DNA of 64,000 nt, taken from Sophora flavescens (taxonomy: Eukaryota; Streptophyta; Magnoliopsida; Fabales; Fabaceae). The position numbers and the translations under genes were made by a program. The stretch lies in the NCBI GenBank assembly GCA_030762895.1, contig CM061068.1, positions 157,314,811 to 157,378,810 on the forward strand. Reading direction: 5' to 3'. The notes beneath the pieces are model-generated. The model did no database searches, had not been told where the DNA came from, and saw only the letters and a program-made list of their open reading frames with translations. Below, piece by piece: positions 1-9,148 of this stretch; position 1 is the stretch's first letter, and each line of letters begins with the position of its first letter.

Positions 1-2
1 AA

Positions 3-47
3 GAATTATCGGGAATACCTACACCTGTATCTTCATGGAGAGGATAA
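3..47 (+). pseudogene. Possible C-terminal tail of the virion-associated protein ORF
   Basis: A frame open from the window edge ends in TAA at 45-47 and overlaps the coat protein ATG at 35. A short overlap between these two genes is usual in soymovirus and caulimovirus genomes. Only 14 codons are visible, so the identity rests on position alone. Confidence 0.25.
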
Positions 48-1511
48 AAGACGACTATATGGAAACATTAAGAAAATCAAATAATTTAGAAGAAATACAA
101 CAATTACTAGAGCAACTTAAAATTGTTGAGGAAGAAAATAATCAAATAAACAAAATTGAAAAGATCGATAAAAAGGATATGGAAAATAATGAAAATGAGG
201 AAATAATTTTAAACTATAGCTCATCCTCAGAATCTGAAGAAAACCATATAAGAATGGAAAAAGGAGAATATAGTGGAAAAAGTCCTAAAAGAAAATGGGA
301 AGAATATAAATATACACCCGAAGGGGCTTGGGATAAATATGAAGAAGAGATCATGTATAATAAAGGATATGCAAGAAAAAAATAATAATAAATGGACAAA
401 ATTTCAAGAAGAATTTAAACCTCGATATAATAATACAGGAAATACTCTAGACCTTGATTGTATAAGAAATAAAGAAGAAGTCTTATTAAAATGGACTAAT
501 GAGATAATATTAATGATCTTGACTGATGAAAGATTTAAACAGTTAAATTTTATAGAAACCAAAAACTTTGTAACATTTAAAACATCTGGAAATGTACAAA
601 AGTTTTTAGTAGGAATTAAAGATGAAGAATGGATTAGATTTGGGAGAATAGTAGATAATAGCTCAGACTATGTTAAATTAATAATGACACTAATACATCA
701 AGAATTTTTAGGATATAATCTGATGGAACAAAGAGAAAGAAAAAACAAAACTCTACTTGAAAATGCAAAATCACATTTAAATAGAATGCAGATTTGTGAT
801 ATGTGCCAAATTGAAAGTTTCATTTGTGAATATCAAAAATACTATTATCAATTGGATGAAGAAACTAAGGAAATATATAAATATATTTTTATAGATAAAT
901 TACCATATCCATTAAATTCGAAAATCACTAGACTTTGGGAAGCAAGATTCGAAGAAACGGCAAATACTTTAGGAGGAGTCATTAAACTCTTATACCAAGA
1001 ATTAAGAGAACAGTGTTTGAATAGAGAAACAATTAGACAATTGAATAGAGGAAGTGCTGTCATCTGTTGTGACATCCCAGAGATAGAAAAACCGGGGAAA
1101 TATGGTTGTGATAAAACAATAAGAAGAAAAAGAAAATATTATAAGAAATCAAACTTACGAAAAACTTATCCTAGAAAAAATAATTATTATAAAAATAATA
1201 AAAATAAATATTTTAGGAGAAAGAAATCAACACCAAGAAAATAATGCCCTAAGGGAAAAAAGAAATGTGTTTGTTGGATATGTAATGTCGAAGGACATTA
1301 TGCCAATGAATGCCCTCAAAGAAAAGAAAAAGACTTTAAAGAAAAATCAAAATTAATAAAATAGGTTTTTCAAATATATGAATTAGAACCATTAGAAGAA
1401 GAGCTAAGTAATTCAGATGTAAGTATATATGAATATTCAGAGGATGAATTATCTTCAGAAGAAAGAGAATCCGAATATTACATATATAAAAATACTGATA
1501 GAAAAAGGTAA
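35..1511 (+). pseudogene. Caulimovirid coat protein gene (ORF IV), broken
   Basis: The product would be the capsid precursor. It starts at ATG 35 with a Glu/Asn/Lys-rich, Ser/Glu-rich acidic head (to 385), followed by the capsid core (about 390-1130), a very basic Lys/Arg/Asn/Tyr tract (about 1110-1240), a CCHC knuckle (C-x2-C-x4-H-x4-C, 1272-1313) and an acidic tail ending in TAA at 1509-1511. This head-core-basic-knuckle-acidic order is the known caulimovirid coat plan. Breaks: a frameshift at about 370-385 joins the head frame to the core frame; TAA at 1242-1244 cuts off the knuckle; TAG at 1362-1364 cuts off the acidic tail. The knuckle and tail remain in the core frame, which shows these are late nonsense changes and not gene boundaries. 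The tail overlaps the start of the polymerase gene. Confidence 0.88.
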
Positions 1512-3346
1512 TAAGGAAACAGAAGCCTATATAGATACTGGAGCAAGTCTATGCCTTGCAATAGAAGCCCTTATAGATAATTGGGAAAGACTAGAAAAGC
1601 CATTAAAAATACAAATTGCAGATGGATCAATACATCATCTGTATTGGATAGCAAAAAGAATCACTTTAGTAATATAAGAAAAGATATTTATTGTACCAAC
1701 GATATATAAACAAGAAACTGGAATAGATATAATTATTGGAAATAATTTCTTAAGACTTTATGGACCATTTTGCTAACATCTGAAATATATTACTCTGAAA
1801 ACATCATATATTTATCAGAAGCAAAAACGAGAAATTATCAAAATACCAATTATTCATTTTTCTGCATGTACTTATTCATCAAAGTTTCAACAGCTGAAAC
1901 GTGGTGAGATTATTAGCTTAATTTGCATAAAAATTCGCCATGCACTAATAAATTTAGAACCAAACAGAATAATTCCAATCCATATAGAAGAACTTTTAGA
2001 CAAAGTATGTAGTGAAAACCCTTTAGACCCAACGATTAACAAGAATAATGAATTGGTCGAACTAAAACTAAAAGATCCACTGAAAGAGGTAAAATGTAAA
2101 CCAATGATTTATACAAAACAAGACAGAGATGAATTTACAAAAGACATTGAAGAAATGTGTCAAAAAGGACTAATTAGACCATCCAATAGTAAGCATTCTG
2201 CACCAGCCTTTTATGTAGAAAATCATAATGAAATCAAAAGAGGCAATAGAAGAATGGTAATCAATTATAAACAAATTAATGATGCTATGGAAGGAGATGC
2301 CTATTTCCTCCCAAGAAAAGATTTAATTATTGAAAGAATTAGAAATATGGATTGGTTTAGCACTTTTGATTGTAAATCAGGATTTTATCAAATTAGATTG
2401 ACTGAAGAATCAAAAGCTCTAACAGCATTTAGTTGTCCTCAGGGTCAATATGAATGGAATGTATTACCGATGGGATTAAAGCAATCACCAGGAATCTTCC
2501 AGCGAAGGATTGATTCAATTCTTAAGGAATTTAAAGATTTGTGTCTTATTTATATTGATGATATATTAATCTTTTCTAATAAAGGATTAAATGATCATTT
2601 TGAAAAAATAGAATTAGTTCTTAAAAAATGTTATGAAAATGGAATAGTTTTAAGCAAAAAGAAAGTTGTTTTAGCCCAAAATAAAATTAATTACTTAGGA
2701 TTGGAAATAGAAAAAGGAAAAATAATAGAAAAAGGATTTACAAAGATTTCTTGGACTATTAACATATATTTCAAATGAAGGATTTATCAGGAATCTTGCA
2801 TCAGAAAGAAGGACGCTTCAACAAAAACTAAAAAAGGACGCCCTTTGGACATGGACTGGTGAAGATGATAGACTGATTATAAAAATGAAAGACTTATGCC
2901 GGGATCTTCCCGAGCTATATCATCCTTCGGATGATGATTTAATTATTATTGAGACTGATGCCTCAAATGACTGTTGGGGAGGTGTTATGAAAGCAAAACC
3001 CCCTGGATACAAAAATGAATTACTGTGTCGATACATGTCTGGAACGTTTTCAGACAGTGAAATTAATTATCCTACTCATGAAAAAGAAACACTGGCATTG
3101 ATCCGCATGTTAGAAAAACATCGGATTTATATACTGGATAAGGACTTTATTGTCCGAACCGATTCTACTTATGTTGCAGGTTTTAAGAACTTAAACCATA
3201 AAGGAACTTACAAACAAGGACGATTGATTAGATGGCAAATGAAACTTGCCGAATACAATTACTCAATCTCTCATATTAAGGGAGATAAAAATGTTCTTGC
3301 AGATATATTATCAAGAGAATGGAGCAGCAAACAACTGAAGATATAA
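1429..3346 (+). pseudogene. Caulimovirid ORF V polyprotein: protease, reverse transcriptase, RNase H, broken
   Basis: This is the replication polyprotein of a pararetrovirus. The aspartic protease motif DTGA lies near 1535, the reverse transcriptase spans about 2050-2740 with the YIDD catalytic box near 2550, and the RNase H domain (start ETDAS) runs from about 2950 to 3300. The first ATG in frame is at 1429, inside the coat protein tail. In-frame stops TAA at 1675-1677 (end of protease) and TAA at 1774-1776 interrupt it, and a frameshift at about 2735-2745 moves the RNase H part into another frame. The long open stretch 1777-2740 keeps the reverse transcriptase core readable. The 3' end overlaps the transactivator start by 28 bases, as usual in the family. 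Protein length without breaks would be about 640 residues, normal for ORF V. Confidence 0.93.
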
Positions 3347-4433
3347 AGAAGCAGATCCAATATCAAAGAATGCTTGAAAAGCATAAAATAATGGAGCTAG
3401 ATCTGATCAAAGCCAACATTGAAGTATTAGAATTTCAATTACAAGCAAAAGGAGAATCTGTCAAAGAAGATCCTATGAAGAATATAAAACAACAGATACA
3501 GGAAAGTACTAAAGAAAAATGGTATGCCATTTTTAATGGACCCCAGGTATTTATGATGAATGGCATAAAGCGGTCCCTCATTGCATTGGACTCTCAGGAG
3601 TTCATCACAAAGGATTTCGTACCCAGGAAGAAGCCGAAAAAGCTTTGATAGACTATCAGAAAGAACATGACAAGGGCAAAGAAGTTTATCTTGGCCCGAG
3701 AACTTTTTCTGAAACCATAAAAACTCCACCAACCCAAAAAACTTCATTAAGGATACTCGGAAGAGTTCCTTCCTCTATTGATGACTACCAAATTACATCA
3801 AGAAAAGACCATGAACTACAAGTTCAATTTTCCAAAGAAAAATTTTATGAAAACCTAAAAAGACTAGCCAACTGGTCCGAAAATGAGAAAATTAATTGTT
3901 TTTATATGGTCAACCGAAATATTTTCGGAATTAAGGCCATAATTACTCCCGGAGCAACATCGATTCTTACATTTAATATGTTCCAATTTGGACTTATTGA
4001 ATGTCTCTACTTGAGTCAAGACTTGGAAGAGATTAAATTATTCCCATATAGTTTGAAAGAAGCCATCCAAAACTACAAAATAAATGTCGCAAAAGATAGA
4101 ACTATCTTCTTGAAGTTCTATTCGACTTATCCAGACTTTGCCACCAAGCAACCCACAAAGAATTTAATCTTCATTGGAGTAAGCAACAACAGCTTTTTCA
4201 TGAGAGTTGAACCTACTGGAGAAGACTACAATGAAGAAAAGATTGTTACAATCATAGCAAATCAACTGGCGAGTATCTTTACTCAATGTCAAATTATTGG
4301 TAAAGATTCCTTCATAAAAGCCATGTACAAAGGACCACATACTTTGCTTCTCAGCAAGACTAGTGGGAAATTGATTAGAGAAAGGGACTTGGCACTACTA
4401 ACGAACTTTGAACTACCTTTATACACACTCTAA
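3319..4433 (+). pseudogene. Caulimovirid ORF VI (translational transactivator / inclusion body protein), broken
   Basis: In the family this protein allows reinitiation on the polycistronic viral RNA and forms the inclusion matrix. ATG 3319 overlaps the end of ORF V. The first part is a Gln/Lys/Glu-rich coiled-coil-like stretch. It is followed at about 3520-3660 by a segment like the RNase H1-type nucleic-acid-binding domain of ORF VI (aromatic-rich strand ending in NGP, then a Trp, then a conserved HKGF-like turn). A frameshift at about 3541-3547 sits inside this domain; the remaining frame then runs open to TAA at 4431-4433. The large C-terminal part is the likely transactivation core. The assignment rests on position and on the domain signature, not on a database search. 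Confidence 0.82.
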
Positions 4434-4574
4434 GGACTTTCAATGAATTATCAGCCAGCTGTCCTCGATTTGCTGTGCTCAATGATTAAGGAAAATGGCA
4501 ACCACGCATGTGAAAGATGCGTAAAGAAAGAAGACTGTCGGCAAGAAGATAAGGATTCAGACGAAGCCATTATT

Positions 4575-4720
4575 GAAGAATGACGTAAGCATTGACGCCA
4601 TCAAGCAATAATAGGGGAATGACGTAGGCAATGACGTCATTATGAATTATTGAGAAGTCTGATAGATTGTAATTATTCAGGGACTTCCTTGTAATTTACC
4701 TAGCCTTTACGCTTATAAAT
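4575..4720 (+). promoter_or_regulatory. Pararetrovirus full-length-RNA promoter with duplicated TGACG elements and TATA box
   Basis: Two tandem as-1-like pairs are visible: TGACG at 4581 and at 4593, then TGACG at 4620 and at 4632 (the last is the palindrome TGACGTCA). A TATA box, TATAAAT, lies at 4714-4720. The order TGACG pairs, then a TATA box about 80 bases downstream, matches the layout of the 35S-type caulimovirus promoters. Transcription would start near 4745. Whether it is still active cannot be told from sequence. Confidence 0.8.
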
Positions 4721-4863
4721 AAGACCTCTTATGCCGAGGCAGAGGGCAGGGTTTTTAGAATTTCAATTCTTACCTCACCTCTCTTCTCTCTGAGAAGTTC
4801 TAGCTTTGCTAGCGAATCCTTGAGAGTGGATTCATAGTTCTATGTACTTCACTACTGATTATA

Positions 4864-4869
4864 AATAAA
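4864..4869 (+). terminator. AATAAA poly(A) signal of the pararetrovirus leader
   Basis: AATAAA lies about 145 bases past the TATA box. In caulimovirids the signal lies a short way past the cap site, is bypassed on the first pass and used on the second, which gives a terminally redundant RNA. The position fits; the function is inference. Confidence 0.6.
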
Positions 4870-5051
4870 CACTACTTTCATATATCGCTCTACTTCATTA
4901 CTTTCATTACGTTCAAATACTTGTTATTATCAAATCTCAACTGAACTAAACGGAAGCAGCGGTGGACCAAGGAACCCAGAAATATTTTCAAGAACACCAA
5001 ATCAGGTATGACTCATCACCTATTTCATTCAGTTCTTACTAGAAATTAATC

Positions 5052-5977
5052 ATGTCTGAAATAGAGAGAGAAAAGATTGATAATACTAATGAAGAACATA
5101 TACAAATTACTGAAGAAGACGGAAACTATGAAGGAAGTATTTTAATAAATCCAAAACTATTTCAAAAAATACAGAAAGAAGACTTAAATCTAGCTAAAGA
5201 TGCAAATACGAAGAAACTAAGAGGAATAATGAAACGATTTAATCAGAAGGAAAATATAATATACTATGGAAAGATAATTAATGAAACCCCAATAGATATA
5301 TCTGAAACACAAGGAAATACTTGTATACAATTATTGAATAAAAAGAAATTAATAGATCTAAAAAGAAGCTTAAAGAAAGAAGCTCATAGAAAGAAAATAT
5401 GATATATTCATATAGGAGCAATACAAGTTTTAATTAAAGCAACTTTTCAGGAAGGAATAAACTCACCAATAGAATTAGTTTTAAAGGATGATAGAATAAC
5501 AGATCCGAAGGATAAAATATTAGGAGTAATTGAAGGAAATTTAGCTTATGTTAAACTAAAATTTGAAATACATCCAAATATTGGAATACCATTAGATACT
5601 CAAAGATTAGATCAATCTTTAACTATGGAACGTAGATTTTTAAGAAATAATTTAATGAGACTAGGAGACAAAATCTTTTCAATTACTTACTGTGTTAATT
5701 ATGCACTAACGAATTCTCATCATAGTATTACTTTTAGAAATAATGATAGAATAGATATACCAAGACTTTTTGAAGAAATAGGAAAATTTATTATCCAAAA
5801 AGAAATGAATTAACTGAACTAGGAATTTCTATAAGAAATCCAAAATCACTAAGTTTTAGACAAATCCCGAAACCAATTACTTTTCCTGAAACAGAAAATA
5901 ATAAGGAAGATGAAAACATAAATAAACTATCAAATCAAGTAAGAGATTTAGCACAATATTTAAGAAATAGAATATGA
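5052..5977 (+). pseudogene. Caulimovirid movement protein (ORF I, 30K superfamily), broken
   Basis: The family protein forms tubules through plasmodesmata for cell-to-cell spread. ATG 5052 is the first good start after the leader. The central part (about 5400-5800) carries the features of caulimovirid 30K movement proteins: a hydrophobic strand HIGAIQVLIKATF just after the break, a GNLAY turn near 5548, and a PNIGIPLD segment. TGA at 5400-5402 is an in-frame nonsense change, because the same frame continues immediately. A frameshift at about 5797-5805 moves the C-terminal third into another frame, which then runs open to TGA at 5975-5977. The stop overlaps the ATG of the next ORF as ATGA, an arrangement that suits reinitiation. 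Confidence 0.85.
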
Positions 5978-6294
5978 ATAAAGGAAATGAATTAAAAGAT
6001 ATTTATGAAAAATCTTATAATAAAATAAATCAAGATAATTGGAATATGAAAGAACTTATGAATATTTATGATAATCATCTTAAAAAAGAAAAAAATTATA
6101 AAAATCTAAAACAAATAGAAAGATATATTATAGAAAAAGATAAAGAACTTATTAATATAAGAAATAAAAGAGAAGAACATAAAAAACAAATAATAGAAAA
6201 AATAGAAAAAATAGAAAAAATGATATCAACAAGAACTTATAAATCATCTGGTTATTTTAAAATAACAGCGCCATCTTTTGAAGATATCGAATAA
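5974..6294 (+). CDS. Small ORF downstream of movement protein (106 aa), intact frame, function unknown
   Basis: The ATG overlaps the movement protein stop (ATGA). The 106-residue product is extremely Lys/Glu/Ile/Asn-rich with a long helical, coiled-coil-like stretch in residues 40-90 and no Cys. Soymoviruses have two or three such small ORFs in this position (ORFs A, B, C in peanut chlorotic streak virus; Ib, II, III in soybean chlorotic mottle virus). I cannot match it to a particular one. It carries no stop or frameshift, unlike the large genes, but a short AT-rich frame can survive by chance. Confidence 0.6.
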   Translation: MNKGNELKDIYEKSYNKINQDNWNMKELMNIYDNHLKKEKNYKNLKQIERYIIEKDKELINIRNKREEHKKQIIEKIEKIEKMISTRTYKSSGYFKITAPSFEDIE

Positions 6295-6298
6295 AATA

Positions 6299-6553
6299 AT
6301 GGAAATATACTCCGAGTTTGATAACCAAACAGAAAATGAAATAATGAGTGTATTAGTAATGGATTTACCTATTAACTGTAAACAATTAATAATTGAAAAA
6401 ATAAAAGCACAATCCAGACAACAAGATTATTATCTTACAACTATTTCGTTAGACATAGAATGGAATTATATGGAAGAAATAAGATTAGCTTTTGAATATG
6501 ATAGACTATCATTATCTGATATATATGAAGACTGTGATTTATTAGATGATTAA
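6299..6553 (+). CDS. Small pararetrovirus ORF (84 aa), related in layout to the next ORF
   Basis: The ATG at 6299 comes four bases after the previous stop; an open in-frame extension upstream has no ATG, so 6299 is the start. The product is acidic with the pattern I-M-S-V-L-V-M-D-L-P-I-N-C-K-Q-L-I-I, closely echoed near the start of the following ORF. This suggests that the two ORFs arose by duplication. Its stop directly abuts the next ATG (TAAATG). Confidence 0.6.
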   Translation: MEIYSEFDNQTENEIMSVLVMDLPINCKQLIIEKIKAQSRQQDYYLTTISLDIEWNYMEEIRLAFEYDRLSLSDIYEDCDLLDD

Positions 6554-6817
6554 ATGGATCAGGAAATATTAAGTATTTTAGCCATGAAAATACTTAAAGA
6601 TTGTAAACAAATAATAATTAACAAATTAAAACACCAATATTGGCAAGAAGAACTTTATTTAAAACAAATACAACAAAGAATACAGTTAGCATTTTGTAAA
6701 GAAGAACGAAGACAGATAACTCAAGAATTAATAGAAATAGATGAATCTATAATGGATTATGGGTATAAATTATTAGTAACTGAAATTATGCATGAAAATT
6801 ACCCTAGCTATGTATAA
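6554..6817 (+). CDS. Small pararetrovirus ORF (87 aa), probable duplicate of the preceding ORF
   Basis: It starts immediately after the preceding stop with no spacer. Residues 3-20 share the pattern hydrophobic-M-x-hydrophobic-x-x-D-C-K-Q-I-I-I-x-K with the upstream ORF, and both continue with a Q-rich, Y-rich helix. Function unknown. The tight stop-start spacing is the kind used with translational reinitiation. Confidence 0.58.
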   Translation: MDQEILSILAMKILKDCKQIIINKLKHQYWQEELYLKQIQQRIQLAFCKEERRQITQELIEIDESIMDYGYKLLVTEIMHENYPSYV

Positions 6818-6859
6818 TTGCTACCACTACCTGAGAAAAAATAGAGTGGTACCTAAACC

Positions 6860-6871
6860 CAGTATCAGAAT
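6860..6871 (+). promoter_or_regulatory. Possible remnant of the initiator-tRNA-Met primer-binding site of the pararetrovirus
   Basis: Eight of twelve bases, including the central GTATCAGA, match the plant consensus TGGTATCAGAGC. No better match exists in the 4434-5051 leader. In some soymoviruses the primer site lies away from the leader, so the position between small ORFs is possible. This is weak evidence on its own. Confidence 0.3.
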
Positions 6872-6933
6872 AAGATCTTAGCTAATTACTAATGAATTCT
6901 TGAAACATAGAAAAATTTGTTCACCATTTAAGT

Positions 6934-7125
6934 ATGATAGATTTAACAAATCCAAACAGACTAAAAGAATTAGTACAAAAATTAAAAGATGAAGCCACTG
7001 ATACATGTAATAAACACATGAAATATTATGGTGAGTATTGTGATTGTAGAGAATATGAAAGAAAAATAGATTTAATAAAAATTATAATCGATAAAATAAA
7101 TTTGTGGATAGATCAAAATGATTAA
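6934..7125 (+). CDS. Small pararetrovirus ORF (63 aa) with Cys pair, function unknown
   Basis: An open frame of 63 codons with a Lys/Asp/Ile-rich helical composition and three Cys (one alone, then CDC). It lies 116 bases past the previous ORF. Base composition matches the other viral ORFs and changes sharply after 7125, which is why I place the right edge of the viral copy here. Confidence 0.45.
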   Translation: MIDLTNPNRLKELVQKLKDEATDTCNKHMKYYGEYCDCREYERKIDLIKIIIDKINLWIDQND

Positions 7126-8718
7126 TATATCCAACAACTCACAGAAGATAAAGTCACATGCTTTTGCGCGCCTTGAAGTCGGAGAAGTATAATCCATAAG
7201 AATACAAACACATTTCCTCCTTTGTTCCTTCCTTGGCATTTGCTTCGTATATAAGAGCGAGAAGACGCCGAAAGAGAATAGTAATTTTCCTTCTCAAACG
7301 CGCATTCAGATTCACGCTTCATCTGAAAATCGGTTCTCAATCATATAATTTAGGGCTCATCCTACCTCCGCACAGTAACCCCTCACATGCAACATCACAC
7401 CAGTCGCACCTTCGTCTGAAATTTTGGGGGGAAGGCAACAGCCATAATCTGTTGACACGTGTCAAGGCATGGTGCAGGAACAAGGGGATTCAAGCTTCAG
7501 CATGTTATTATACAGTAGTAGTCACTAGTCAGATTATTTATGGCACGGGCACCAAACTTCTACGAGGTCCATAAAGTTAAGGATAAGTTTAGAGTGGAAA
7601 GATGTGGACGTTATATAATATGGTTGCTTTTATAAACAATTCATTGTCATGTATAAAGATACCCGTGTTACCTACAGTCTTTTTTTATTACTTTGTTTTA
7701 ATTAATTCATATGAAAATAAATATAATTATATATTAATTTAATATGTGTACATGCATATTTATTTTAATATTTTTTATGAGAACTAATTAGTCATACAAA
7801 AACAAAATATCAATCATCTTATAAAATCTAATATTTCAGAGGAGAGTCTTAACCAGTACTTTAAGTATTTTCAGGATATTGGTTAAATTTTTAAAAAAAA
7901 AATTGTATTAAAAGTTGATATATTTAATATGTTAAAAGGTATAACACTTGATTTTTCAATGTAACATTTCATTTTCTTAAATGCTTAACATGTGCCTAGG
8001 GTATTTATTATCAAGACACTACTATAGATATGAAATCAAATACCATTCAATTATACTTTAATATTTTTTTGGATCAATTATACTTTAATATAAAAATACA
8101 ACAACAATTAAAAATATAAATAAATGTTTTGCAACAACTTCGAAGAATGATATTAAGTATGATGAAGTTTTGGTAGAAATATTAATTATGATGAATGATA
8201 TTAAGTTATTAAGATTGAGTCGGTGATAAGAAATTTAGATTATTTATATGAGATTATATTTTAAAACTCAATATTCATATACCAAACAAATATATATTAA
8301 TTGAAATGTTGTTAACAAATGATTACAAGTAATAAAAGTAATAATATGACACATAAAAAGTGTTAAGATGTAATGTTTAAGTTAATAACATTTCTGTTTT
8401 AAAATAAAGATGAGACAGAATGAAAATTAAATTTAAGCTTAACAAATGCTAGCATAAAAAATGTAAGGACTAACTATTTATAATTTTTCACTAATTCATA
8501 TGAAATAAACTTATTAAAATAATTTTAACTGTAGTTTCGTTGTACATTTCGAAATGGATATTTGAAAATTTTACACTTCAAAGTGATGTATTATACTTAT
8601 GTGATATGTATATTTGAAAATTTTACACCTCAAAGTGATGTATTATATTTGTGTGATATAAGTATTTATCGATGCGATTTATACTTTAATATACTTTCAA
8701 GTTTATTTTTGGCATAAA
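7126..8718. other. Spacer without recognisable genes
   Basis: 7126-7620 is of mixed composition. It holds a 113-codon frame (7233-7574, +) with Arg-rich start that I do not accept as a gene. From 7620 on the sequence is AT-rich and noncoding. I see no LTR end, TIR or exon signal before the copia-like sequence at 8719. Confidence 0.5.
8559..8660. repeat. Tandem duplication of a 52-bp unit
   Basis: The unit beginning TATTTGAAAATTTTACAC occurs at 8559 and again at 8611, with a few point differences. It is a simple local duplication in AT-rich spacer. Confidence 0.75.
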
Positions 8719-9148
8719 TGTTGGAAATCTAAGTGTGAGTGGTTAGTCCCACATTGATTAGGAATGAGCTAAATGAAGGATATATAAGAGAGGTGACCCA
8801 TATACCTAATGCTTTAAGGTTTTGGGTGGAGATGTGGTGTTCTGATCTCTGTGGCTGCAGCATTGTCTGATCTTCCACATCAGAAAAGAATTATTCTTGT
8901 TGCTGGAAATAAAGTGTGGTAGTGTGAAAGTGCATACCTAGAAAAATTCTTGCTAGGAAAGACTTGGTATTTAAGTGTGTCTATTGACCCACCTCTCTTT
9001 CCTGGGAACTTCCTCAATACGTATTGTTCACAAACTACAGTAATTTTCAGCATTCGGTACAAGTCACATATACGACACTATTTACGTATAGTGTTATTTT
9101 TATCAAAACCCACCTGGTTGGAGGAGCTATTGGCCTGTGTAACTCAAG
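8719..9148 (+). mobile_element. LTR-like start and leader of the Tork-type copia element
   Basis: It begins TGTTGGAAAT, a usual Ty1/copia LTR start, carries AGTCCCACATTG (8746 onward) and a TATA box TATATAAG at 8781, and leads into the gag ATG at 9149. The same AGTCCCACATTG...TATATAA layout appears in the 3' LTR, but the rest of the two sequences does not align by eye. No primer-binding site can be found before gag. Either this is a diverged or foreign LTR, or the true 5' LTR was lost. Confidence 0.45.

Larger units (their letters stand above)
1..7125 (+). other. Endogenous pararetrovirus copy (Caulimoviridae), decayed, nearly full length
   Basis: The reading frames in order are coat protein, polymerase, transactivator, promoter region, movement protein and four small ORFs. 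This is the circular caulimovirid gene order opened just upstream of the coat protein. Recognisable parts are a CCHC zinc knuckle, a DTGA protease motif, a YIDD reverse transcriptase motif, RNase H, the ORF VI nucleic-acid-binding domain and a 30K-type movement protein. Several small ORFs between movement and coat protein recall soymoviruses (established family knowledge; genus-level placement is inference). I count three frameshifts in the CP, ORF V and ORF VI genes, one more in MP, and five in-frame stops overall, so no large gene is intact. The piece expected between the last small ORF and the coat protein (virion-associated protein) is missing except for a possible tail at the window edge. 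No copy of the 5' flank is visible because the window starts inside the element. Confidence 0.93.

Noticed and set aside
7233..7574. 113-codon + strand frame
   Set aside because: No known domain, no intron or promoter context, and the composition is that of spacer with an Arg-rich chance frame.
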